From assembly GCA_028622995.1 (NCBI GenBank), contig JAJQJQ010000007.1, forward strand, positions 992,001-1,056,000: a stretch of 64,000 nt of DNA. Reading direction: 5' to 3'. This DNA is from Panagrolaimus kolymaensis. Lineage: Eukaryota > Nematoda > Chromadorea > Rhabditida > Panagrolaimidae. Below the pieces are notes generated by a model. That model saw only the letters and a list, made by a program, of their open reading frames with translations. It had not been told where the DNA came from and did no database searches. The translations under genes and the position numbers were made by a program. Of this stretch, positions 1 through 12,323 are shown piece by piece; positions within the stretch are counted from its first letter, which is position 1; every line of letters begins with the position of its first letter.

Positions 1-791
1 AAATTTTAACTTCAGCTGTTAGCGATAAAAACATTATATACATTTTTTGTGGTTCTCGAAGGTTTCAAACTCATTTCATATGTTTTTTTATTAATAAAAT
101 GCAAATCCTTAAATTATGAAATAAGCTCCCCCAAACAAAAACAAAACAAGTTTGAACAATTCAAATCAAAATATGCAATTATCGAACTTCCAAAAAAGCT
201 TGAGGCTCTTTTTTTCTCTGAAATAAAGGGAGTCAAGTTTAAAGGTTCAGTGTTTGAAATAAAGCAAAACTAAAATCTTTATGTTTTTTTGTGGGAAAAA
301 AATAAAACAAAAATACTATGTTCATTTGGTTGAAGAACTATAATATAATCTTCGATCAGTATGATAATTTGCAATTTTAAGTTTAAAACTTGCGATGTTT
401 TTATGCATTTATTTTTATCAAACTGAAAATAAAAAAAGAGTTGAAAATATTATTTGTCGATTGCAAAAACAATGTTTACTTTTTTTTAGATAACAACAAA
501 AAATTTATATGTAGTTACAGTACGAATATTTTAAAATAAGCAATTTTTGTGGGTTTTGTTTGAAGTATCAAAAAAGACAATTGCCGATCTTTTGCAACTT
601 TTGAAGGCCTATTTTAACTTCTAAATTTTTCCCCCTTAAATATGGCGAAACGTTATGGAAAGCCAATGAATATTTATAAATAAAGTTTTTAGAATTTTTG
701 GTTTGCTTATTCTAAAACTGAAAAATCTTTTCTTACTTTTTCAAAATTCATAAACTTCATTGCTAATTCTTTATATTTTAATTTCTTTAAA
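1..791. other. Intergenic, no gene seen
   Basis: AT-rich sequence upstream of the RBM17 gene. A 74-codon open frame at 49-273 (+) has no recognisable family, no flanking splice signals and Lys/Phe-rich composition typical of chance frames here. I see no supported feature. Confidence 0.5.
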
Positions 792-2292
792 ATGTCATTA
801 TACGATGATATTGAACCCACAGTAAAGCGAGGACGTCATTCACCTAATGGCAGAAACACTTCTGAATCAAATTATGATTCAAATAGAGATAAAGGTTTAT
901 TTGATTCACTTTTATTTATAATTATTATTGATAAATTATTTTTTAAATAAAGGTTATGTAGGATCTAATATGTTTGCACCAAGAACTTTATTGGCAAAAG
1001 TATGTTGTTAATATCTTTCTTCGTGATTTATTTTTGAACATTTAATTTTTCAGGGATCGAAACCCATCCAACCAAGAGCAGGTTAGTAAAAATTTAATTA
1101 ATTGTCATGAATTGAGAAATAATATTGAGTTTTTAGCAGCCCCATCAACCCTTCGAACAATTTATTCATCTGGAATTACAAGCCCACTAGAACCATCATC
1201 TTCAAACTTTTCTGTTCCACCTCCTCCTTTTCCACAACAATCGAATAGTTCGTCAACATTTGATTTCAATGAAATTAAAAATAAAGTTATGCAAAAGAAA
1301 TTAGAATTGGAAGAAAAAATAAAGGTAATAATAATTCAACTTCAAAGTTGTTGCAATTTTAATTTATTGTTTACTTTTCCAGAATGCATCATTTCGACCA
1401 CCAATTTTGAAAGCCCATAAAGTTGATGTATCTCAAATTAAAGCAGTTCCAGTAATTCCATTGGATGTTCGAGAAGATACTGAATTTTTATTTGATGAAG
1501 TTCATATCATTGATGAATATAATCCATCCAAACCAAATTCATATGCCGAATTTATGAAAAGGTTTGACTATTGCTTTCATGAATTCATTTTTATTTTAAA
1601 TGTTTTAGTATTAATTGTAATCCCCAATTTGGTGATGATATTGATGACATTAAATTAGAAAGATTAATTCAAAATGAAATTATTGATGGCCAAAATGAGA
1701 GAGAACGTTCACCTTCGCCTGAACTCGAAAGAGATGCGGTTTCAGGAACGGATGTTGCAGCAAATATTATGGCTAAAATGGGATACACATTTGGTTCAGG
1801 CTTAGGCAAACATGGACAAGGCATGAGTTCTGCACTCAAAGTTGAAAAGAAAGGTGGACAAGCTGGAAAGATTGTTAGTGAAGTGGATGAAGTTATGAGA
1901 TCCGTGGGATTAAATCCTGAAAGTTTCCAACGCCCCATCACTCATGTTCTTATGCTTCGAGTGAGTTAAACCTTTATTCCAAAAATATTTACTTTATTGC
2001 TAAATTTAAGAATATTTATACGATTGATGACATCCCTGAAGATTATGATAATGAACTTCGGCCTGAATTAAGTCAATATGGAGTAATCAAAAAATTAATC
2101 CTTCATCGAGATCCAAACGCTGAAGAAGCACATGATCAAGTTCGAGTATTTGTAGATTATCCAAATAAAGCATCCGCCATTCGAGCTTATGCTGATTTGA
2201 ATAATAGATATTTTAGTGAAAGACCAATTCGAGCTGATTTTTATGCCACTGATCGATTTCACACCGGACATTTTTCTGATCCTTATAATTAA
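792..2292 (+). CDS. RBM17: RBM17/SPF45-like splicing factor (G-patch + UHM)
   Basis: Alternative-splicing factor that acts in 3' splice-site recognition in the nucleus. Seven exons join in phase: 792-894, 953-999, 1054-1081, 1137-1324, 1383-1561, 1609-1960 and 2011-2292, giving 392 residues, close to the usual length of about 400. The N-terminal half carries the conserved SPF45 stretch with DEYNPSKPNSYAEF followed by a conserved FGDDIDDI-type segment. A G-patch follows, containing MAKMGYTFGSGLGKHGQGM. The C-terminus is an RRM of the UHM type; its NNRYFSERPIRADF segment has the R-x-F motif that UHMs use to bind ULM tryptophans. All introns are 50-60 bp with canonical ends. The start codon is the first ATG of the conserved SLYDDIE-type N-terminus. 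An AATAAA lies about 30 bp after the stop. Identity is seen from domain order and motifs. Confidence 0.93.
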
Positions 2293-2462
2293 ATCTCTTT
2301 TTTATTTATTATGTTTTTGCAAATAAAATTTTCCTTTTTTAAATGATCTTGAATTTTTTAAAGCACAAAACAAAATAGTTGAAGGTTAACCTTTGTTAAA
2401 AGATTTCCAAGCAACCTACGAAAAGCATCGATGATTGTTGCGTTGCGATCGCAAAAAAGAAG

Positions 2463-2907
2463 ATGGAAGCGATTTTTAATCCCCTTCTCTCGTTTAGCGC
2501 TAATTTCAAGACCTCGAGAAAAGAAGAAAGATACAAAGGTTATACAATCTTTTTAGCACCGTCCGTCGTTAGTAGTAAACCATAAAAAATCAAAGCTGGT
2601 ATTTACAAAAATATATAGAATTAACGCGAAAAAAATTACATATATGGATATACTTTTTTAGTAAAAATTTATTGAAGTGATTTTTTATTCGTCTTTTGTG
2701 TTTTATGATTTGTTAAATTTCATAATGAATTGATTTTTAGATTTACGAGAAATCAATATTTCCGATTATGATGATGGTGGTAGTTTCATAGGATCCGATT
2801 TCGAAGCTTTATCCATTCCTCCACAAAGTCCACGTTGGATTGCAGTTTTTTTTCGACAAAATCGAAATGTAAAATATGGACAAAATGGGTTAGTTGTTTT
2901 GGATTAA
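2463..2907 (+). CDS. Unidentified two-exon small protein
   Basis: I do not recognise this protein. Exon 2463-2538 starts at an ATG and ends in AAAG before a GTTATA donor. Exon 2741-2907 follows a TTTTTAG acceptor and keeps the frame, giving about 80 residues. The second exon has coding-like composition (REINISDYDDGGSF, IPPQSPRWIAVFFRQNRN) unlike the flanking AT-rich DNA. The frame stops at 2905-2907, but a possible donor (G|GTTAGT at 2889-2890) lies just before, so this may be the 5' part of a longer gene whose later exons I cannot find before the antisense receptor gene at 3517. It is acidic then basic, with no signal peptide or membrane segment. Confidence 0.4.
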
Positions 2908-3516
2908 TGTAACAAAAAAATTATGATTACAAAAATTTTTTTTAATGAGAAATTTTTGTGGATACAATGCCGCGTTATTTCATACTGTAAAAAAAAATCG
3001 TGTCTAACACTGATTTTCTTTAGTTGACTGACCGACAAAATAAATTCGTGTTAAACATGAAATCTCATTTCATAGAAAAGTGATTGTGAAATGCCTTTTT
3101 TCGTACTGAATCTACTCATGATTCATAAGTAAAGGGAGGAACTCATTAGAGTCCACTCATTTTGGAAACACAAAATTTTTGTGTTTTAAAAAAAGATGGT
3201 GCTCAATCGCATCATCTTTTATCAAATTTTGTATGCAATAAAAAATCCCTTTTCTTAATGGATAAAAAAGCAGAACAAGATACAACCAACTGATAGAGTT
3301 AATAATTCTTAAAAAATTACAGTACTTTCATATGCATATTTATTATATGTATTTAAACTCCGTCAGAATTTTGCATCTTTATATTAAATTTAATGGATGG
3401 TATAACTCTTAATAATAATCGTTAGAATCATTATATTCTTCTTTTTTATATTTTATTTGAATGTTTAATTTTGTTTAAATTCAAAAACAAATTTTGTTAT
3501 AAAAAATCTAAAAAAT
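2908..3516. other. Intergenic, no gene seen
   Basis: Convergent gap between the small plus-strand gene and the minus-strand receptor gene. It has AATAAA-like strings but no exon-like open frame. Confidence 0.5.
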
Positions 3517-5193
3517 TTAGGCGATACTTTTGATTGAAGCTACGCTTCCATTAAGACGAGTGGGTAGCTGTCTAATATTTGTAATGGTATCTCCAGTTCG
3601 AGCATTTCGAGTATAGTTTTTCCATTTCCACATTGTTTGAATTACGGCATTTTTATATGGTTTTATCATAAAAACGAGAACAAGGGTATGAAAGCAAGAA
3701 TGAAGGGAACCAATAGCGATGAGAATATTGCAAAAGCCTAAAAATCGGAGCAATCAACTTTTGTTGGAAGACATTCGACTTACTTGAAAGTAAAGAACTA
3801 TTAGTTAATGCAGTTAAAATAATAAAACTGTATGGAATGCATAAACAAATGGTTGGCAACAAAGTTTGCACAACTAAAACAGTAACAAGCTGGCGTTGAA
3901 GTTGAGAATTTCGAAGTGAAATGCTATTTTTGAAACTATTTTTCAGTGAAAATAAAAGATATGTTAACATTATTGCATTTCCAATAATTCCAACCGAAAC
4001 ACAAGCAAAAACGGTTAAGAAAAAATATAAAAATTGTTTATGATTTTCATCAACAATAAAACCGCCGCATGGAATTTTCCAAACCACTGATTTCATAAAT
4101 GGAAAATTCTGAAAAAAGAAACTTTTTGTTTTGGATTCTAAATTTTCAATAAAAAAGCTTACAGCGATTTGATAGCGGATGAGAGAATCATTGTCATGTT
4201 CGACGGTAAAATAATAACCAATAATTCCGGGTGATGAGCCTAAGCAATGACAGAGAATAGTGAAACTAATAAACAATTTATTTGTGAAAATATTCGTGTC
4301 ACGCCCAGTGGCAGCTAAGATACGATACAACTGCGCGGTGAAACATGAAACATTACAAGCAGCAAAAGCAAACATAAATGAAACCTAAAAAATTTTTATT
4401 ATTCAAAAGCTGCATTTTTTTCTTAAATTTACAGTAAGCTTTGGTGTAGTCTTTAGGGATTCAAATATTTTTTGTCCTCGCAACCACATTTTCTTTTGCA
4501 GAATTTTTTAAATAATTTTTTGTTGCAAAAATAAAAAAAAAATATATGAAAAAAAATGTTTGACCTTTGGTTTGACTTTTTGTTGCTTTGTCGTTGTTAC
4601 AAATTTAACAAAGTTATACTTATTTAGATGCAAATGAAACAATTTTAAAACAATTTTTACTAGCCAATTATAATTAAAAATTTAATAAATCTTTTAATAG
4701 AGTATAATCGCGTTATTATGATTCAGCTCAATGAGAAATAAAAAAACTTACAAAGCAAAATCCATTTCCATTAAATTGTCCCAAACTTCTTAAAATTCCG
4801 GTAATGCAAATGGATGGAGCTGGCATCATTGGTAATGGCATCCATAAAAGGGTTAAAACAAAATCCAAAATATACGACCATACCTTTAAAAAAATGCACT
4901 CATTGAAATTCTTTGAATGAAAGCTTGAAACTCACTGAAATATTTACTAACAAATATTTATAAATTCCCATATTTTTAGGACTAAATTTTAAAATAATAA
5001 ATAATATAAAAATAGTTGAAATTGTATTTAGTCCAAAACTGATATACATTCGTTGTTGATTACTTGATATTGTTTCATCTGTGACTTTTCTTTCACCCTC
5101 ATAATTTAAAAGTGGCGAAACATCGATGCGAAAGGTAGCTAAATTGGTGACGTCGACGGATGGTAAAGAATAAATATTTGATGATGATGCCAT
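3517..5193 (-). CDS. Srh/Str-like serpentine chemoreceptor (7TM GPCR)
   Basis: Putative chemosensory G-protein-coupled receptor of the nematode Srh/Str superfamily, expected in ciliated sensory neurons. Six exons join in phase on the minus strand: 5193-4936, 4883-4752, 4492-4433, 4384-4163, 4108-3784 and 3737-3517, giving 405 residues. Seen in order: TM1 (LNTISTIFILFIILKF), a family-typical VWSYILDFVLTLLWMPLPMMPA segment (TM2), TM3 (VSFMFAFAACNVSCF), a TM4 region, TM5 (FLTVFACVSVGIIGNAIML), TM6 with a TLLPTICLCIPY motif and TM7 ending in MIKPYKNAV, which corresponds to the PYR end of TM7 in this superfamily. The tail is short. Exon 2 to exon 3 is separated by a longer intron (4493-4751); the others are about 45-55 bp. 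The exact subfamily (srh, str or sri) is uncertain; the 7TM nematode receptor identity is firm. Confidence 0.85.
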
Positions 5194-7125
5194 ATCTCTC
5201 TCTTTCTATAAATGAATGAATGGGTGGAAGAATGAAAAAATAAATAAATAAAAATGTTTGTTTTTTTTTCTTTAAAAATTAATAAATAAATAAAAACACG
5301 TAATTTCATTTATTTAAAGAAAGGGAACTACATATGTAACTATTTTTGTTACGTAAAAAAAGAGTTCGCGCTTTAAAAAATTTAATTTGAGCTAAAGTTT
5401 TTTTTTGAAAAATCAAACTAGTAATTAGTTTTGGGATATGCTAAAAGCGGGAAAAAATAGCAAACTAGTGTTTTGGAAAATGCGTCTCTATTAAAAATTT
5501 TTAAATCTTTGCAGTTTTACACGATTTCTATTAAAAAATATAACCGAATTTTACCGAGACAATCATTAAACTAAAATAATGAGAGCATAAAAAACAAAAC
5601 AAATAAATGCTGGACTTTGCTTATTTTTGTTGTTGTTTTTTATGCTTAAAAGTTCATATTTATTTGCCACACAAATCCTAAAACCCACTTTTTGTTAATT
5701 TTGTAGGCTCCCATTCGGACTACATTTAATTCTCAAATCCCTTCTTTGTTTATATTTAAAAAAAGAGGATATTCTAATTTTTTTTAAACAAAAATGTTAA
5801 CAGACTACCGTAAATATAAGTTTAAAAAAGATCCCAAAGTTTAATTTAAACTCAAAAAAACGGAACACCTTCTGTGTGTTTTATTTTTTTCTGAATTTTG
5901 TGCTTCAAACTTAATTTAATAAGATAAATAGCTCTCAATTTAAACTCAACTTTTACTCTCAGTTATTTAATGCGAGCGCAATGTTTCGGCTTGTAAAAAT
6001 TATAATTTAACAAAGAAAATTCTAAATTAGATTTAAAATAAAAGGCAAAACCGCAACAAAAAAGAGAGAAGCTGCTTATGAATGACATGGAGCTCGAAAA
6101 AAAGTTAGCATTCTGTATTAATAAAGGGTGTTGCATTTTTAACTTTTATTGTTTGCTATCATGATACTTTTTTCCCTCGGGAGAATTTTTGCAGCATGAA
6201 AAAATTCTCTGGAGAAATCTTCTTACTTTCTAAAAACTAAAAAAATCATATGTCGACTATCGTCATTGTGAATCACTAATACAATAATTCAAACATCGCT
6301 TTTTCAAATTTTAAAAAGTAATAATAAGGTAAAAATTTTCTTTTCTTTGAAGCAAAATTTAAAATAAATAATTTGAAATTTTTTAATGATGTAAACGCAT
6401 CACAAAAATGTCAAATAACAATTTTAATATTTTTTTATTTTGAAAAATGAAAAAATAATTCTCAAGAAGGTTAAATCTTTCATTGTTTGAAGATTTGAAA
6501 TGGCTGTTTTTCTCAAGCTAAAAACACATTATTTCATTTATGAAACCTTCGAAGTTGACCTTATAAATAATTCAAAACCTCAAAAAAATTTGTATTTTGA
6601 TAATAAAAAAATAACAACAAATGTTTTTTGGATTTGAAATGAAAACTTTTTTTATGAGGGTTGGTTAGTTGGTTGGTGAGAATAAAAATAGAGACAACAA
6701 AAAGAATACAAACTTTTCTTTGAATTGAGGGATTTTTTTTTGTAAACACCAAAAAATTGTAATTAAAAAAGTAAAGATCATCATCCAGCTTATGGCCTTG
6801 GGAATAAATACATACATATTGTATGAATATTGTCGCCTGTTGGACATATTTGACCGCTTTTTAAAATTTTTGAAAATAAGTTAAATATTATTTTTTAAGT
6901 TGGGCCAGAGAAAACTTAAAACAAAAAAGTGGATAAAGCACCTATGGTAGCTGTTTAAAAATGGCTCCCAAAATTGCCTTTGCCATATGAATGCATTTTG
7001 ATTGTTAATCATAAAATAAAGGAGTTAATAAAAATTTTATTATAATAATTTTAAGTCACTTTAATTACAAAAATTAAAATCATCCAAAAAAGTTTTCAAT
7101 AGATCAAATCGTAAATTTTTTCTTT
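5194..7125. other. Intergenic, no gene seen
   Basis: Nearly 2 kb between two minus-strand genes, probably the promoter region of the receptor gene plus the 3' flank of the next gene. Short A- and T-runs only. The open frames at 6561-6847 are Phe/Lys-rich, without splice signals or known motifs. Confidence 0.5.
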
Positions 7126-7629
7126 TTAATCTTCAGTTCCTTTAATGGCACTTCCAGCTCTGTGCAATCCACGAGCGGCACCTTCAACAACATCGCCTGC
7201 AGCATTTCGGGTGGAGCTCACGGCATAATTGATTCTTCGACCTGCGGCATCAACAACTTCGTTGGTTTTGTTTTTAACATATCGAACGGGATAAGTGATA
7301 GCTCGACCAGCTTCCTTTAAATTTTCTTTCGCAATGATTATTATTTCACCCGCAGCATTTTCAATTACCTCTACTTCATGATTAACATTATCGATGCTTT
7401 CATCTAACCGTTGGCCAATGGTTTTGGAATATACCTATAAAAGGTTAAAATAATTCTCTTGGATAAATAAAAATTTTATTAAAGATATAAAATAAAGAAA
7501 TTAAACACTATTGTTTCCGAAATGAAAAGCATTTTTTTCTCTTCTCAAAATCTCATTAAAACAATCTAATAAATAACTTACCAAAGTAGCAACAATAAAG
7601 CAAAGAGAAATAATCAAAATACCTTTCAT
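7126..7629 (-). CDS. Small secreted amphipathic-helical protein
   Basis: I do not recognise a family. Exon 1 (7629-7582) encodes a signal peptide (MKGILIISLCFIVATL). Exon 2 (7434-7126) follows a TTTATAG acceptor in phase, giving 118 residues. The mature part contains no cysteine and is rich in Ala, Gly, Glu, Lys and Asn. It has loosely repeated units of the form A-G-(R/E/D)-x-I/V with spacing close to 11 residues (ENAAGEIIII, EAGRAITYPV, DAAGRRINYAV, NAAGDVVEGAARG, RAGSAIKG). This fits amphipathic helices as in LEA-like or apolipoprotein-like proteins. Secretion is inferred from the signal peptide. It could be a stress or lipid-binding protein, or a parasitism effector, but nothing in the sequence decides this. 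Confidence 0.75.
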
Positions 7630-8425
7630 GATTGAAATAAAAAAAGTTTAAACTGAAAAAATATTTAGCAATCGCACAAAAAAGGAAAAACTAAAAAATC
7701 ATTAAACGTCAATTTGAATTAAGTGCATCTTTTAATTTTGGAACAAATGACAACTATTTGACAAACTCGTCTTCATCATTATCAAAGGTAAGGTGGCCTC
7801 GTTTTTATAATCAAAACTTTTATAAAATGACTTCACGAACTTAGAAATTTTAAGAATTAAGAAATTAAAAAAACAAATAAAGCTTTCAAAAAACTAAGAA
7901 AAAGTAAAAACAAAAAAATTGAGTTGCCAAAAAATTGTTTTTTTTTTCTGATCGACTTTTTTTTGGTTGGAAATAAACAAGTTAGAAAAATAATAAACAA
8001 AAAGAAAGTTCCATTACCGCCAATCACCTTTTATTTTGTTTTTTGTTTCGCCTTTGATCAAATAATGTTGCTGATTATGATAGGCGTGTTACTTACTTAC
8101 TGATCATCGTAAACTCATCAATTATCTTTTCTTTCTTTTTTCCTTTCTTTTTTTACTAAACATAATTTTTTTCTTTCTTTACCCACTTTTTACTAGTAAA
8201 CAAAGTGATAAAAAAATCATTATTCAATTAAAAATTGCTTTAGTTTTTCGCTTTTTTATGAATCATTAAAATATATATGAAGTGATCTGTTTTAAAAGCG
8301 TTACCGAAAGTATGAATGATTGAAAAAATATTGCCACGATGATTATAAAAAGTGATAAGAAATGAGCTATTAAACTTCAATTTTTTAAAGGATTAACCTA
8401 AAGCAGTTAAAACTTCTTTTAAGAA
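7630..8425. other. Intergenic, no gene seen
   Basis: Upstream flank of the small secreted-protein gene. It holds T-rich and CTTT-rich runs around 8120-8190 and nothing I can support as a gene. Confidence 0.5.
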
Positions 8426-8632
8426 TTAAGGAATTCTACCATACGAATAGTGTGATGATCCAACAAAAATTCGGATTTGAGCATCCACAGAAGGTTTCAT
8501 TGTTTTTAAATTTATCTTGGTCCTTTTTTTTGCTTTTGATGTCTGCGAAAAAAATATGTTGATAATGACTTTATTAAACAAAGCGATGATGATTAATATC
8601 ACAAAAAAACAAGAATAAAAAAGTTGAAACAA
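8426..8632 (-). CDS. Possible 68-residue secreted peptide
   Basis: Weak candidate. The frame starts with a strong hydrophobic signal-like segment (MFQLFYSCFFVILIIIALF), then a basic stretch (SKAKKRTK), then a polar tail ending in SSHYSYGRIP. A TTTTCGCAG string inside it could also be a splice acceptor, in which case the coding start lies elsewhere. There is no family match that I recognise. A Phe/Ile-rich frame is easily produced by chance in this base composition, so confidence is low. Confidence 0.25.
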   Translation of the reverse strand: MFQLFYSCFFVILIIIALFNKVIINIFFSQTSKAKKRTKINLKTMKPSVDAQIRIFVGSSHYSYGRIP

Positions 8633-8839
8633 GTTTTTTTACAGCAAAAAAATTTGAATTTTCAACGATGAAACACGATTGCCAAAAATGAAAAAAAATA
8701 CAATTTATACTCGGAGCTTAACTTATAAACTTATCCCATGCGATAAACAAAATATAATAAAAGTAAGTACATAAGAAAAAAAAATGAGGAAGCAAGAACG
8801 AAAAAATAAATATGCAAGAAAAAAATAATAATTTTTATT

Positions 8840-9747
8840 TTAAGTTGATAATCCTTCATAAAGAGATAGGGCATGAACAATGGACGGATCGGCTTTTGCA
8901 CCCTCTTTAAATTCATCTAACGTTAGCTGGGCATCATCATTCTAAAAAATTATGGAAGTTTAAAAAATATCAAAGATATGTATGCTTACTTTATCCATCA
9001 TCCTAAAAATTCTATCAACACGTTTTTCAGGGGTATTTTCTTCTTCAGGTAATTTTACGGTATCCCCAACCATTTTATAAATACTTCCAACAATGGCTAA
9101 CATTTCATCACGAGTAATAAAGCCATCATTATCTAAATCATATAATCGAAAAGCCCCTATAAAAAATGCGGCGAAAATTAATTAAGCATTGGCATGAAGA
9201 GGCAACAACAACTTACAATGCAGCTTTTCATCCAAATTTCCTCTGCTCGTGATACTTAAAGCTCGAATAAATTCATGAAATTCAATTGCGCCATCCTAGA
9301 AAAAATAAAAGTGGAATTATTTGGGTTATAAAAGACGAAAATGATTAAAAAAATAAAGGTCAAAGTTGTCTAAAGAAAGTTTTTGAAGCATTTTTTCATA
9401 TATTTTCCAATTTTAGATTTATCCTTTATTTTCTAAGCTTGAAAGAAGTAAAATTTTAAACTCACTTTATTTTCATCAAAAACTTTAAACACGAATGATG
9501 CAAAATCTGATGGATCACCTTGAGGAAAAAATTGTTTATAAATTTTTTGAAACCCTGCTTCAGTTAACATTCCATTTGGACAATCCCTTACAAAACCTTT
9601 ATACCATTGGCGGATTTCCTTTTCTGTGACTAAAAATTTAAATTTTAAAAATTTCCGAATAAATTGCTTGATTTCAAACTTACAGTAAGTTTGTTTAGCT
9701 AAAGTTCGAACTTGTTCATTCTTAAGTTTACTATTTGGTTTTCCCAT
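8840..9747 (-). CDS. ncs-1: Neuronal calcium sensor 1 (frequenin)
   Basis: Myristoylated EF-hand calcium sensor that modulates neurotransmitter release and receptor/PI4-kinase signalling at neuronal membranes. Five exons in phase: 9747-9684, 9629-9466, 9295-9217, 9156-8990 and 8941-8840, giving 191 residues, the family's usual length. Seen: an N-terminal MGKPNSK myristoylation context (Gly2), a degenerate first EF-hand ([10 protein letters not shown]), and three intact loops: [24 protein letters not shown] and [12 protein letters not shown]. The C-terminus ends [11 protein letters not shown]. Conservation to nematode NCS-1 is nearly complete in the central region. All four introns are short; the longest (9296-9465) is about 170 bp. 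Confidence 0.97.
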
Positions 9748-12323
9748 GATTGATTAATTAATTCATGAGAATGTTTAAAGGAGCAAAATGAATAAATGTG
9801 AAAATATAATTGAGTTACTGAAAAATTTAAGATTTAAACAGAACAAAAATAAAATAATGAAACACGTAAACGCCGAGCCTCGAAGCGAGTAATAAAACTA
9901 ATACCATAACCACGCGTTTTCCATACAAATAAAACAATGAAACTCAATTCTTTAAATTCAAAATAACAACGGCTTTTTTTAATAAACAATAACAAATTCA
10001 AAAAAGAATAAAAAGAAAAAATATTTCTAAAAGATAGTTTATACAAAAACATTAAGCCACTAAGGCAAAGACGAAGACAAAATTCCAATGGAAATGTTGA
10101 TGCCATTGATGTTGATGCCTGTGCTGCGTCATCTGTCGTCGTGCAAGTGTCAAGAGACTTTTAACTCTTTTTTAATGGCACAAATGAAAGGAGAAGAAAA
10201 AAAAAATGAAAACTATGGAAGATTACGTCAAATTAAAACAACCGTTTATAAAGAAAAATTTTTAATAAAAAATAAAAAAGAAAATTTATCAAGGCTCGCG
10301 CCGACGACTACTATGTAGTCATACATACATCAGGGATTATCCTAAAAGGTGTGAGCAATGTTGTCAAAAAGTTTTAGTGGTGTTGGCGCATTAGAAATTA
10401 ATGTTGAAGTTTAAAAAAAAGACAAGTAGGAAACTTTGATAGGTAATAGAGCTAAACAGTTGTTCCCTAAAAATTCACATTCAATTCTGGTTTAAAAAAG
10501 AGAGTTTATCAGAGCTTAATTAGAGCGCAAAAAATAAAAATATACATATTACTACACGATAAGTAAGATACCTGAAATATGATTATATTTATTACATTAA
10601 AATAATTAATTTTTACCATTTCATTTTTTTGTTCTTCAGTATCCTTTTTTATATCACAACAAAATATTAAAAAAAAGCTCAAATGCCCTTTTAGGAAACT
10701 CATCATTGAATTCTTTTGCTCTTTATAGCGTCCTGTTGCGATGCGTTAAAGGGCAAAACATTAAAATCATATCATCCAAAAAATGCAAAATAGATATTTA
10801 AAAAAAGTGCAAGTCTAACGCCAATTTTCAAAAAATATATATAATTGTATTGCACAATGACGCGTCTATTTAATTTCGGCCAAAGCTGTAGCCAAGAAAG
10901 TCCCGTTTTTAAAAATAAAAACTACAAGACTCTTAAAAACTTCAAAAATCACAAAATAAATCGAGAAAAAAATGAGCAACTGATGCTTGTAAAAAAAAGA
11001 AGTAAGTAATCCTTTTTGCAAATAAATAACAACAACCATTAACATTTTTTTAACCTAATCTATTTTTTTGTTAATCGATGCGTTCGAACTCATCATAAAA
11101 ATATAACACTTTCATTAAAATCTCTTTTTTCCTTTGGGGATGAAAAAGTCCAAATTCAAATAAAGTCCAAAGCGTTTTTCGATGACTAAAAAAATAAGTG
11201 AGAAAAAAATACGAAAATGAGCTCATAGTTGTCACGTGTGTTTGTGAAAAAAAATAATACATATATTAATTTTAAATAAAGGCCTTTAAATATCGTAAAC
11301 AATGAGTAATAAATACATCAATCCTTTTAATTAAAATGACTGTAACTTTTTCTTGGATTACAAACGATAATCGTTCTCGAGTTCTTTTTGGCTCAAAAAA
11401 GAAAACAGAAACTTTTCTAAATTTTCCTTGCGCAATGTGAAAGAATAAACTTAGTTTTATTTACTAAAAAAATTTCATTAATGTTTTTTTTTTTTTTGCG
11501 ATATGCTGCAATTGTTTATCTTTAGTGAGCGAGAGTTGAACTAGAAAATACTCCCACACTTCTGGTTTTTTATTGTATATACATAAAAGTAACGAAAATA
11601 GAAGCAAGTAAAGGAGAAGAATTATGTTGGGTAAGAATCTATAAAAAAGGTGCTTTCCATAAACCAAAAAACATTCTGATAATAATTTGTTATAAGTTTT
11701 AAAAAACAGAAAATTGCTCAAAGTTATTACAGCTAGTTTTTTTTTAGCACAACATGATGTTATTAGATTGAGGTTTGTTCATGAAAGGAAGTGGACTTTG
11801 AGTTTGAATAATTTCGTTTAAACACAGGGGAAAAATTTATCATGTAAGTTTTAAAATCCTTAATGCTTAAAAGTCGCTGCAAAACTTCAAAAGTGAAAAA
11901 CCAGAAAACCACAAGTTAGCCTAAAAAAGCTACCTATAGTCCATAATTACAGTTCTTCTCCATTTCCTCTTCAAAAAAAGAAGACATTATTACATACATG
12001 CACTTAAAAAGAGCAAATGCAAATAAAAAAGAAGTAAAAAATGGATGCAAAAAAATTTGACACTTTTACCAAAAACACATACCATTAAAAAAAACAACAT
12101 TTATCTAATTTTGTTTTTTCCCTCCATGTTTTTATCTTTCCATTCCCTCTCATTCTCACAACATCACTACTCCTTTCTACCAACCAATATATATCTATAT
12201 GGATAAATATAAGTCTCCGAAGATTTAATTTAGCCACATAGTATGAAGAAGAGAGGAGAAAAATGGAATTTTTATTGAAAAAAAGAAGCAGAAAAAAGAG
12301 CAATCAAACTCAAATATATAAAT
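9748..12323. other. Long intergenic stretch, no gene seen
   Basis: About 2.6 kb with many short Phe/Lys/Asn-rich open frames on both strands (for example 9834-10106 and 11464-11721). None has splice signals or recognisable motifs. A/T homopolymer runs dominate. It may contain the promoter of ncs-1 just upstream of 9747. Confidence 0.5.

Noticed and set aside
9156..9217. Apparent Trp-to-Cys change in NCS-1 (EKLHC) at an exon end
   Set aside because: The codon is split by an intron. After joining T|GG the conserved tryptophan is restored.
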